Assembly: GCF_000876655.1 (NCBI RefSeq)
Contig: NZ_JYCN01000002.1
Location: 20,352 to 84,351, forward strand
From: Arthrobacter sp. SPG23
GTDB lineage: Bacteria; Actinomycetota; Actinomycetes; Actinomycetales; Micrococcaceae
Direction: 5' to 3'
DNA length: 64,000 bases
Part shown: in pieces, positions 25,832 through 33,364 of the stretch
Layout of the letters: each line of letters starts with the position of its first letter
Numbering within the stretch: position 1 is the first letter of the stretch
Translations under genes and position numbers: made by a program
The notes under the pieces: generated by a model
Databases searched by the model: none
Told to the model about the DNA's origin: nothing
Seen by the model: the letters and a program-made list of their open reading frames with translations, nothing else

Positions 25832-27693
25832 TGGTTACCCTGCAATCCGCATCTCCTGAGAAGCTGCCGGAGGAGGTGCAGGTACTGATCTCCGGCGGCG
25901 GCCCCAGCGGACTCTTCCTGTCGCTGGACCTGGCATCCCGTGGCATCCCCAGCGTGGTGATCGAACCGCGGACGTCCGTGGATCCGGCCCGGCCCCGCGC
26001 CAAGACCACCAACGCCCGCACCATGACGCACCTGCGCAGGCTGGGACTGGCCGACGCACTCCGCGCCGCAGCTCCGCTTCCGGTGGACTACGCCCAGGAC
26101 GTGATTTTCTGCACCGGCCTCACCGGGCCGGCAGCCCATGAACTGCGGACCTTCAAGCACGCCTTCCAGCTGGTGCCCGGCCGCTACGGTCCGCAGCCCG
26201 AATGCGGCCAGCAGGTTCCGCAGCCCGTCCTGGAGGAAGTCCTCCGCGCGGCGGTGTCCGAGGCTCCGCTGGTCACCCTGCTGACCGGGTGGCATGTTGA
26301 AGAGGTCGCTGTTCACCCCGAAGCTGCTCTTTCCGGACCAGCTGTGCCCGGAGCTGCTTTTGTCGGACCAGCTGTGCCCGGAGCCGCTGTGCCCGGAGCT
26401 GCCGTCGTGGTGGCGGACGGCGCCGGACGTACCCGCACCATCACCGCCGGCTTTGTGATCGGTGCCGACGGCGGTTCGTCCGCCGTGCGCCGCAGCCTTG
26501 GCATCCGGCTCGAGGGCGGCTCCGCCGCGCTGTCCAACATCAGCATCATGTTCCGCTCCAAGGACCTGGGCTCCTCGATCACCCTGCCCCCGGCCGTCCA
26601 GTACTGGGTGGTGGGTGCGGAAACCGCCGGAATGGTGGGCCGGATGGACCTCGCCGATACGTGGTGGGCCATCATCCAGGGCGTGGACGCCGCCGCAGCA
26701 AGCGTGTTGACGGACGCCGCCGCCGTCGCCATGGTCCGCGAACTGGTGGGCGCGGAGGTGGATGTCGAGGTGGTGGCCACGGACCCCTGGACTGCCCGCA
26801 TGCTCCTGGCCCCCGGCTACGGCCGCGACGGCGTGTTCCTGGTGGGCGACGCGGCGCACCTGAATCCGCCATGGGGCGGCCACGGCTTCAACACGTGCAT
26901 CGGCGACGCCGCGAACGTGGCGTGGAAGATCGCGGCCAGCCTCGCAGGCTGGGGCGGCCCGGAACTCCTGGCCAGCTACGGGCTGGAACGACGCCCGGTG
27001 GCGGCCAGGACCATCCGCGACGCCGCCGCGAACGGCGAGGCCCTCGCCTACCATTTCGCTGATCCGGCACTCCGCAGCGCCGGCGACGACGGCCGCCGGG
27101 CCCGGCAGGCGGCCCACGAGGCGCTCGCCGTGAAGCAGAGCGAGTTCGATTCGCTGGGACTGGTGCTCGGCTACGCGTACGGGGATTCACCTGTAGTGGT
27201 GCCGGACGGTTCGCCGGTTCCCGCTGAGGACCCCATCCGGTACGTCGCCTCGGCCAGCCCGGGCGCGTTGCTTCCGCACGCCTGGCTGGATGACTCCACC
27301 TCCGTCTACAGCCTCCTCGGCCAGGGCTTCACCCTGTTGGCCGACGCCGGCGCCCTGGCCGACGCCGGCGCCCTGGGCGGGGTGCCGGAAGCCCGGGTTT
27401 TCGCGCCGGTACTCGAAGCCGCCGCCCGGCAGGGCATCCCCGTGACCGTCACCGCCGTCGGGCCCTCCGATGACGGGACGCCGATGGCCGACCTGTGGGG
27501 AGCCGACGCCGTGCTGGTCCGTCCGGACCAGCACGTGGCCTGGCGCGGCAGCGTGCCGGAAGCAGCTGCGGCAGCGCTGTGCGTGGCCGCTGGCTGGGGC
27601 AGCTCAGCCGCTATTTCTTCTCAGCACCCGACGCAGTACAACGAGACGCAGTACAACGAAAGGGACTCCCGTGTCAGCGCCGTCATTCCGTGA
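25831..27693 (+). CDS. FAD-dependent aromatic monooxygenase (PheA/TfdB family)
   Basis: 620-residue flavoprotein hydroxylase. The FAD motif is VLISGGGPSGLFLSLDLASRG near residue 17, the DG motif is GFVIGADGGSSAVRRSLGI near 207, and the GD motif VFLVGDAAHLNPPWGGHGFN lies near 333. The C-terminal third is the thioredoxin-like extension usual for phenol hydroxylase relatives. Two in-frame repeat arrays are present: five 15-bp units encoding alternating xxxGP/AVPGA pentapeptides (residues 166-190) and an 18-bp duplication encoding ADAGAL. The last 23 bp overlap the DUF3500 gene. It likely hydroxylates a phenolic acid or phloroglucinol-type ring formed from the flavonoid. Confidence 0.9.
   Translation: MVTLQSASPEKLPEEVQVLISGGGPSGLFLSLDLASRGIPSVVIEPRTSVDPARPRAKTTNARTMTHLRRLGLADALRAAAPLPVDYAQDVIFCTGLTGPAAHELRTFKHAFQLVPGRYGPQPECGQQVPQPVLEEVLRAAVSEAPLVTLLTGWHVEEVAVHPEAALSGPAVPGAAFVGPAVPGAAVPGAAVVVADGAGRTRTITAGFVIGADGGSSAVRRSLGIRLEGGSAALSNISIMFRSKDLGSSITLPPAVQYWVVGAETAGMVGRMDLADTWWAIIQGVDAAAASVLTDAAAVAMVRELVGAEVDVEVVATDPWTARMLLAPGYGRDGVFLVGDAAHLNPPWGGHGFNTCIGDAANVAWKIAASLAGWGGPELLASYGLERRPVAARTIRDAAANGEALAYHFADPALRSAGDDGRRARQAAHEALAVKQSEFDSLGLVLGYAYGDSPVVVPDGSPVPAEDPIRYVASASPGALLPHAWLDDSTSVYSLLGQGFTLLADAGALADAGALGGVPEARVFAPVLEAAARQGIPVTVTAVGPSDDGTPMADLWGADAVLVRPDQHVAWRGSVPEAAAAALCVAAGWGSSAAISSQHPTQYNETQYNERDSRVSAVIP
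26326..26400. repeat. Five in-frame 15-bp units inside the monooxygenase gene
   Basis: Units follow the pattern A-B-A'-B-B, where B is GCTGTGCCCGGAGCT (26341, 26371, 26386) and A is GCTCTTTCCGGACCA (26326, 26356 with changes). They encode ALSGP, AVPGA, AFVGP, AVPGA and AVPGA in a probable surface loop. Confidence 0.88.
27340..27375. repeat. 18-bp tandem duplication inside the monooxygenase gene
   Basis: GCCGACGCCGGCGCCCTG occurs twice without change, encoding ADAGAL-ADAGAL. Confidence 0.85.
27631..27660. repeat. 15-bp tandem duplication at the monooxygenase C-terminus
   Basis: ACGCAGTACAACGAG and ACGCAGTACAACGAA encode TQYNE twice, immediately before the ribosome site of the DUF3500 gene. 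The duplication sets the spacing between the repeat and the AAAGGGACT ribosome site. Confidence 0.85.
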
Positions 27694-28915
27694 TTTTCTT
27701 TTCGCTCCGGACCATCCGCGGGTGGCCGGGATCCGCGGCCTCACTGCCCGGGACTATGCCGAAGCGGCCAAGACCGACTCGTTTGCCGGGCCCATGATCA
27801 AAGGCTGGGAGGCGCTCTACCCGGAACCGTTCACAGGAGTAACGAACGACGGCGTGCTCCGCCCGGGGCTGTATCCGCTGGAGCCCGCACGGGCCGGCGA
27901 GGAAGCGCCCACGGCGGCAATGGTGGCTGCCGGCCGAAAACTACTGGAGGTGGTCACGCTGCAGCAGGCGTCCCGGTTGAGCTATGCCGTGGACGCCCAC
28001 GAGTGGCAAAGCTGGGCCAACCCGGAGTTCATGCAGCATGACACCGGGCTGCGGCTGGATGAACTCGATCCGCCTGTCCGCGATGCCGCGCTGGCTGTGG
28101 TGGAGGCAAGCCTGAGCCCGGCCGGCTTCGAGTTGGCCAGGAACCTCATGCGGATCAACGGATTCCTCGGGGAACTGGTGGAACTGCCGCTGCTGATGAA
28201 CGAGTTCAGCTACAACTTCGCCCTGTTCGGCGATCCGTCCGAGACCGAACCGTGGGGCTGGCAGCTTTTCGGCCATCACGTGGCGCTTAACTGCCTGGTG
28301 GCGGGCACTCAGCTGGTGATCTCACCGGTGTTCCTCGGAGCGGAGCCTGATGTCATCGACACCGGTCCGCACCGGGGCGTCAAAGTCTTCAAGGACCGTA
28401 TCGCGCTGGCCCGGCAGCTGATGGGGGCGCTGCCTGACGGGCTCCGGGCTGCCGCCACGGTCTATGGCTCAATGGTGGATCCGATCATGCCCGAAGGACG
28501 GATCCACCCGGGGGACGAGCGGCACCTGGGCGGCTGCTTCCAGGACAACCGGGTGATTCCCTACGAGGGCATTCCGGTCAGCTCCATGCCGCCCGGGGCC
28601 CGGGCAGTGCTGGATGATCTGGTGGAGGACTTCATCGCCTACCTGCCGGACGGGCCCAGGGCAGCGCGGCGCAGGGAGATCCAGGAGCACTACGGTGAGA
28701 GCTGGTTCAGCTGGATCGGCGGCTGGGACGGCCAGGAGGCCTTCTACTTCCGGCTGCAGAGCCCGGTGGTGCTGATGGAACTGGACCACCACACCGGCGT
28801 CTTCCTCAGCAACGACGAGCCTGCGCCGTTCCACATGCACACCGTCCTGCGCACGCCCAACGGCAACGACTATGGCCGCGAACTGGTGCGCCAATTCCCA
28901 TCGATTGCTCCGTAA
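27671..28915 (+). CDS. DUF3500 domain-containing protein
   Basis: 414-residue protein of the uncharacterised DUF3500 family. The GTG start at 27671 is inside the end of the monooxygenase gene (23-bp overlap) and is preceded by AAAGGGACTCCC. His-rich segments stand out: WGWQLFGHHVALN near residue 194, the VFLGAEPDVIDTGPHRG segment near 219, and LDHHTGVF with PFHMHTVLRTPNGNDYG near 374-402. They look like metal ligands, which is an inference. No signal peptide is seen. It closes the hydrolase-FAH-monooxygenase unit, so a catabolic role is likely, perhaps a missing oxygenase or hydrolase step. Confidence 0.85.
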   Translation: MSAPSFRDFLFAPDHPRVAGIRGLTARDYAEAAKTDSFAGPMIKGWEALYPEPFTGVTNDGVLRPGLYPLEPARAGEEAPTAAMVAAGRKLLEVVTLQQASRLSYAVDAHEWQSWANPEFMQHDTGLRLDELDPPVRDAALAVVEASLSPAGFELARNLMRINGFLGELVELPLLMNEFSYNFALFGDPSETEPWGWQLFGHHVALNCLVAGTQLVISPVFLGAEPDVIDTGPHRGVKVFKDRIALARQLMGALPDGLRAAATVYGSMVDPIMPEGRIHPGDERHLGGCFQDNRVIPYEGIPVSSMPPGARAVLDDLVEDFIAYLPDGPRAARRREIQEHYGESWFSWIGGWDGQEAFYFRLQSPVVLMELDHHTGVFLSNDEPAPFHMHTVLRTPNGNDYGRELVRQFPSIAP

Positions 28916-28957
28916 CCGCCCTTTTGGGCATCGAAAAGGGCGGCTACGGAGCAATCG
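28902..28957 (+). terminator. Long stem-loop at the end of the DUF3500 unit
   Basis: Arms 28902-28925 and 28934-28957 pair over 24 bp with one mismatch; the inner arms are CCGCCCTTTT and AAAAGGGCGG with loop GGGCATCG. The hairpin overlaps the stop codon of the DUF3500 gene. Confidence 0.82.
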
Positions 28958-28977
28958 ACGGCCCTCGGACCTCACAG

Positions 28978-29017
28978 ACAATGGCCCGGACTTCCTTTCG
29001 GAGGTCCGGGCCATTGT
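28978..29017. terminator. Second stem-loop between convergent units
   Basis: Arms 28978-28995 and 29000-29017 pair over 18 bp with one A/G change (wobble-compatible on one strand) around TTTC. It lies between the plus-strand DUF3500 gene and the minus-strand quercetinase gene and can serve both. Confidence 0.8.
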
Positions 29018-29090
29018 GTTGTCCGGTGTAGCTATCCTGTCAGGTGAGGGCGTTTTGCCTGGTGCGGCGGTTTGCCGGGTGCGGCCCGGC

Positions 29091-30158
29091 TCAGATATCC
29101 AGGGCCGCCCGGCGCTGCGGCGGCGGGCCAACCACGGTGAGGTCCATCTCGGCCTGGGCGCGGCCGAACCCTTCCATGTCCATGTACGGCGCGCCGCCTT
29201 CGGTGTACATGTAGTCCTCGGTGGGTTTGTTGAAGTACTCAAAGAAACCGTTGAAGACCGACGGCGTCAGGAAGCCAACCATCTGGGTGTTGTGCGAATC
29301 GAACGCGAAGGAGTGGACGGTGCCGGCCGGGGCGTGCAGGAAATCGCCCTTGGTCAGGAGTACCTCGCGGCCGTTGGCGTAGAGCCACATCCGGCCCTCG
29401 GTGCACAGGAAGTTCTCGGTGTGCTCCGAGTGGAAGTGCAGCGGAATGTACGGGGACTTGGCTCCCTTGGTATGCACCGCGAAGTAGTTCGAACCGGTGT
29501 TAGCCGGCCGGGAGAGATAGGTGAACATGGTCTGGTAGCTCACCAGGCGCTCACCTTCGCCGGCGCTGAGGAAGTACGGGCTCTGCGTGGCAGGAAGGCT
29601 GGCGTCCTGCTGGAAGGAGGGTGCCACCCGTTCCACGTCCGGAAAACTGATGCCGAATTCCGCGCCAACCTCGGCTTGCTGCTGGGCGCTGCGATTGTGG
29701 CCCGCACGCACCGGCGGGACGTGCGAATCGATGGGGGTGCCGACGCGTTCGTAGTATGCCTCGGCGCCGCCCGGGGTCATCCAGTTCAGGAAGCGGGTGT
29801 AGTGGCTTGCCATCCGGTAGGCGTGCGGCGTTCCGGGCGGGATCACCACGGAATCACCTGGAGTGAGGATGCGGCTCTCACCAGGCAGCCAGACATGCAG
29901 GATGCCGTCGAAAACGTACAGGGTCTTGTGCTCCACCTTGTGGCTCACGAAGGGGGATTCGGCCCCCATGCCGCCGGAGATATAGGCGGCACTGAAGATG
30001 CCTCCGGTGTCCGCCGCGCGGGCGATGACGGTGACCAACTGCCCGTTGATTTCGTACCGGGCACCCTCCCCGGAAGCCATGTAGTAGGGGACAGCCTCGC
30101 CGGGCAGCGCGTTCGCCACCGGGAGTTGTTTGTTCATTTCCTCAACGCTGAGGGACAT
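29091..30158 (-). CDS. Quercetin 2,3-dioxygenase-like bicupin
   Basis: 355-residue two-cupin protein resembling bacterial quercetinases, which open the flavonol C-ring, releasing CO and a depside. The C-terminal cupin has a complete metal set: PLHFHSEHTENF (H, H, E) near residue 234 and PAGTVHSF (H) near 273. The N-terminal cupin aligned the same way reads PFVSHKVEHKTLY, keeping only one of the first two His and having K where E is expected, with PPGTPHAY intact. Catalysis may therefore rest on the C-terminal site. AAAGAAGGAACCA precedes the ATG. Operator site D lies 82 bp upstream, linking it to the glycosidase units. Confidence 0.86.
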   Translation of the reverse strand: MSLSVEEMNKQLPVANALPGEAVPYYMASGEGARYEINGQLVTVIARAADTGGIFSAAYISGGMGAESPFVSHKVEHKTLYVFDGILHVWLPGESRILTPGDSVVIPPGTPHAYRMASHYTRFLNWMTPGGAEAYYERVGTPIDSHVPPVRAGHNRSAQQQAEVGAEFGISFPDVERVAPSFQQDASLPATQSPYFLSAGEGERLVSYQTMFTYLSRPANTGSNYFAVHTKGAKSPYIPLHFHSEHTENFLCTEGRMWLYANGREVLLTKGDFLHAPAGTVHSFAFDSHNTQMVGFLTPSVFNGFFEYFNKPTEDYMYTEGGAPYMDMEGFGRAQAEMDLTVVGPPPQRRAALDI

Positions 30159-30239
30159 TGGTTCCTTCTTTCCAGTCCGGAGCTTCGCCGTGGCGTGGTC
30201 ACCAGCATGCCTTCAAACCCGCAGTCCAGGCGTCAGGGT

Positions 30240-30254
30240 TTCCAATGAGTGAAA
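30240..30254 (+). promoter_or_regulatory. Shared island operator site D (TTCCAATGAGTGAAA)
   Basis: Full match to TTYCAWTGRNTGRAA, 81 bp before the quercetinase start. It is the only other notable element in the 129-bp gap to the HNH gene end. Confidence 0.66.
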
Positions 30255-30287
30255 TACATTTCGGCACGCCGGTAGACCAGGGCAGGA

Positions 30288-31976
30288 TCACTCGAGCCTG
30301 AAGTAGTTGTTTCGTCGCGGGTGTTGGCGTGGGTCGATGTGGGGTGGCGGGATGAACCAGGGGATCCCGGTGTTGACCTGGATCTGCCACTGCTCTTTAT
30401 GGATCAGGTGGTGGTGATGGGAGCAGAGCAGGGTGCCGTTCTCTGTGCTGGTGGTTCCGCCGTGTGACCAATAGGTGATGTGGTGGGCTTCGCACCAGGG
30501 TGCCGGGATGGTGCAGTTCGGGAAGGCGCAGCCCTGGTCGCGGGCGGTGATGGCTTTGCGGATGTGGGGCGGGAAGATCCGTGTGGTCCGGCCGATATCG
30601 AGGATGCGGCCCTCGCTGCCGAGCAGGACCGGGATGATGTCCGCGTCGCACGCGATCTTCCGGACCGTGGCGGCGGTGACGGGGCCCGTGAAGGTGAATG
30701 AGCCCGTGCCAGGGGTTCCGAGGCGTTCGAGGAGGTCGCGGTAATCGATGGTGACCATGACCTGAGGGCGGAGACCGCCCGCCGCGGGGAGGTTTCCGGT
30801 GGCGAAGGCGACTTTGGCGGCGCCGACCAGGCCGTCCAGGAGTTGCTGGGGCCGGGTCCGCAGGTCCAGATCACCGCCATTAACGGTTCCGTCGTTGCCT
30901 TCAGCCGTTCCGGGGCGGGTGCGGGGGTTGGTGGCGGTGTTCATCACGGTCAGGAGGGGCTCGTACTGGTCCTGGGTGGCGAAGATTTCCACGTGGTACA
31001 AACCCCGCCGGGGCTTCCGGATGAAGGCGCCCTGCCGGTGCCGCAGTTCCTCCTCGGAGGGTTCTGTGCCGTCCTGGTCGATCGCGTCAACCAGTTGCCG
31101 GGCAATCCTGGCGACGAAATCGGTGTCGTTCTCCGCGGCTGTGCGGGTCAGGGTGTGTTCCATCCGGGCCATGGTGTCTTCGGGGGCGTGGTGCCGGACC
31201 CGGTCCAGGGCGAGCGTGATGATGGTCGCGGAACGGGAGCCCACCAACCCGGACGTCACCGCCGCGGCCAGCACAGGCCGTTCCGGAGGTTCGGGGTGGC
31301 CGGTGATCCCGGTGCGGGGCAACACCGCCTCGGCCAGGGCGAGGCGGCGGCGCGCTTCCGCGGCGCTGATCCGCAGCCGGGCGCGGAGGAACTCGGTGGT
31401 GTTCCGGCACCCGTCATCCGCCGGATCCGGATTGTTGGTCTTCGGCGTCTCGGGGCTCGTCTCGGTGCTCGTCCCCGAGTCCGCAGCCGCCTCCGTTCCC
31501 TGCCCGCCATCCGCTGGACTGGCTTGCCCGGTAGCCCAACCAATCGGCCCATGCACAGCCGTCTCGCCGCCCCACCCGGTGGTCCAGCCCACCGCCGCCC
31601 CCGAGCCGGCCCGCGCAGCAGCGGAAGCCTCCCGCCGCGTCCGGTCCACAGCCCCGGCAGCAACCACCTGCAAATATTCAGCGGCCCGGGAAATCTCCTC
31701 GACGTTGGCCGCGAAGTCAGCAGCCTCACGGAAGCGCATCACCGCAGCGTCCGCCACCGCCGTCGAACTCAAAGACACCAGCAGCGCACGGCACCCGGCC
31801 AGATCACCGGAACCCCCGCCGTCGGACGCTAGAGCCCCAGGCGGCTGCGGCCCGGCGGGCACACTCCGCAAACCGCGAACCGACCCGGGCGAAGCAGCTG
31901 GCGCGGGCGAAGCAGCGGCGGGCAGCCTGGTCCACCGCAACGCCCCTCCTGCTGCACGTTCCCCCATAACTTCCAT
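30288..31976 (-). CDS. DUF222 domain HNH endonuclease
   Basis: 562-residue actinobacterial DUF222/HNH protein (13E12-like family). The N-terminal 200 residues are Ala/Pro/Thr-rich. The DUF222 region (ELRHRQGAFIRKPRRGLYHVEI near residue 315) is followed by a C-terminal HNH nuclease CAFPNCTIPAPWCEAHHITYW...LCSHHHHLIHKEQW. In-frame starts exist at 31976, 31967 (ATG) and 31940 (TTG, with an AGGAGGGG four bases upstream); the true start is uncertain. These genes occur in many scattered copies in actinobacterial genomes and behave like selfish or mobile elements; a cellular role is not known. It has no clear link to its neighbours. Confidence 0.88.
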   Translation of the reverse strand: MEVMGERAAGGALRWTRLPAAASPAPAASPGSVRGLRSVPAGPQPPGALASDGGGSGDLAGCRALLVSLSSTAVADAAVMRFREAADFAANVEEISRAAEYLQVVAAGAVDRTRREASAAARAGSGAAVGWTTGWGGETAVHGPIGWATGQASPADGGQGTEAAADSGTSTETSPETPKTNNPDPADDGCRNTTEFLRARLRISAAEARRRLALAEAVLPRTGITGHPEPPERPVLAAAVTSGLVGSRSATIITLALDRVRHHAPEDTMARMEHTLTRTAAENDTDFVARIARQLVDAIDQDGTEPSEEELRHRQGAFIRKPRRGLYHVEIFATQDQYEPLLTVMNTATNPRTRPGTAEGNDGTVNGGDLDLRTRPQQLLDGLVGAAKVAFATGNLPAAGGLRPQVMVTIDYRDLLERLGTPGTGSFTFTGPVTAATVRKIACDADIIPVLLGSEGRILDIGRTTRIFPPHIRKAITARDQGCAFPNCTIPAPWCEAHHITYWSHGGTTSTENGTLLCSHHHHLIHKEQWQIQVNTGIPWFIPPPHIDPRQHPRRNNYFRLE

Positions 31977-32062
31977 GGGATAACTCTGCCGCGGGGGTGT
32001 GACAATTTAGCCCTGCCGCCCTGGCGAGGTAACACGGCACCCGTCCCGGGAACCCCGAGCAG

Positions 32063-32467
32063 CTACCTGGCGCCGTATGCCTCGTCGGTGACGTGCTCGC
32101 CCCAGGTCGCTTCCGGGCCCTCCTGGCCTTCACCCAGTGCTTCCCACATGGCCAGGTGGCTCATGAAATGCTCAGGTGCAGCGCCATGCCAGTGCCATTC
32201 ACCCGGGGGCGTGTAGATGGTGTCGCCCGGACGGATCTCGATGACCTCGCCGCCGCGGGACTGGACCAGGCCGCGGCCCTCGGTCACGTGCAGGGTTTGG
32301 CCGTTCGCATGCGAGTGCCACGCAGTGTGCGCGCCAGGGGCGAAACGGACCATGTTCACGCGCAGCTGGGAGGGTGCCTCGCCCTTGGCGATGACGTCGA
32401 ACCAGACGTCGCCGCTGAACATCTCCCCAGATCCCTTGTTGCTTGGCGCTTTCGGCTGGATCTCCAA
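32063..32467 (-). CDS. Cupin domain protein
   Basis: 134-residue single cupin. Metal-site residues are visible in HTAWHSHANGQTLHVTEG near residue 46 and PPGEWHWHGAAPEHF near 87. The TTG start at 32467 is chosen because CAGAGGAGAACAG directly precedes it. Similar cupins are often found next to carboxymuconolactone decarboxylase-like genes; here the CMD gene is divergent 180 bp away. Function is unknown; detoxification or oxidation of small quinone or aldehyde compounds is a guess from the context. Confidence 0.85.
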   Translation of the reverse strand: MEIQPKAPSNKGSGEMFSGDVWFDVIAKGEAPSQLRVNMVRFAPGAHTAWHSHANGQTLHVTEGRGLVQSRGGEVIEIRPGDTIYTPPGEWHWHGAAPEHFMSHLAMWEALGEGQEGPEATWGEHVTDEAYGAR

Positions 32468-32647
32468 CTGTTCTCCTCTGTTGACGGCTGTGTGCCGCAC
32501 GGATGCGGCATTCCTCGCCTTCAACACTAGGAGCGTTCCTTCGCCGCAGGGAGGCCCTGCCAGTACCTGTACCAACAGGACCTTCCCCGCGCGTAGAGGA
32601 CGCGGTTTGCTGGATGGGCAGCGAAAACTTCCTAAAGGAGCACTACC

Positions 32648-33007
32648 ATGGCAACTCAGACCCCTTCGGCGGCCCAGCAGTTGATCGGCGATGTCGCCCC
32701 GAAGCTGGTCCAGCTTACCGACGACGTGCTGTTCGGCGACGTGTGGGAACGGCCCGGCCTCTCGCCCCGCGACCGCAGCCTGATCACCGTTGCGGCGCTG
32801 ACGGCGCTGTACCGCACAAGCCAGCTTCCGTACCACCTGCGCTTGGCACTCGCCAACGGCGTCACGGCCGACGAACTGGTGGAAACGATCACTCACCTGG
32901 CCTTCTACGCCGGATGGCCCAATGCCATGAGCGCCGCCACGGCGCTGAAGGAGGTTCTCGCAGAAGAACAGCCGGCAGAAGAGCCGACGACGGCGCACGC
33001 CGGCTAA
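32648..33007 (+). CDS. Carboxymuconolactone decarboxylase family protein
   Basis: 119-residue all-helical CMD-domain protein (SPRDRSLITVAALTALYRTSQLPYHLRLALANGVT, then ELVETITHLAFYAGWPNAMSA). The CxxC redox pair of AhpD-type members is absent, so peroxidase activity is unlikely. AAAGGAGCACTACC precedes the ATG. The TAA stop abuts a truncated alcohol dehydrogenase reading frame, so recombination has taken place just behind it. It probably works with the divergent cupin and the downstream dehydrogenase, as in similar actinobacterial clusters. Confidence 0.87.
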   Translation: MATQTPSAAQQLIGDVAPKLVQLTDDVLFGDVWERPGLSPRDRSLITVAALTALYRTSQLPYHLRLALANGVTADELVETITHLAFYAGWPNAMSAATALKEVLAEEQPAEEPTTAHAG

Positions 33008-33316
33008 GCAGCCGGGACCCAGGATGCCATTAACACCGCGATCGCCGCCGTGCGCGACGGCGGTGCCGTTGGTAGGGTGGGAGCTGCCCAGTACACCGAT
33101 GTGCCCATGAATTTCGGCACCGTGATGCGCAATATCACCCTGACCGGCGGCGTGGCCCCGGCCCGGGCCTACATCGAAGAACTCATGCCGGACATCCTCT
33201 CGGGAACAATCCAGCCCGGCAGGGTGTTTGACCAGACTGTAGCCCTCGACGACGTCGCTGCCGGCTACCGCGCGATGGCCGGCCGCACAGCGCTCAAGGT
33301 GCTCATCCGCCCATAA
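33008..33316 (+). pseudogene. C-terminal remnant of a zinc-type alcohol dehydrogenase
   Basis: About 100 codons in one open frame resemble the C-terminal third of medium-chain dehydrogenases: AAGTQDAINTAIAAVRDGGA, then MRNITLTGGVAPARAYIEEL and DQTVALDDVAAGYRAMAGR, ending TALKVLIRP. The zinc ligands and the nucleotide-binding loop are missing. The homology begins directly after the TAA of the CMD gene, so the upstream part was deleted. A GTG at 33050 could start an 88-residue peptide, but no ribosome site supports it. Confidence 0.78.
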
Positions 33317-33364
33317 GACCTCCACCCAACCAAATGAATCTCTCACCCAACATTGGAGAATATA

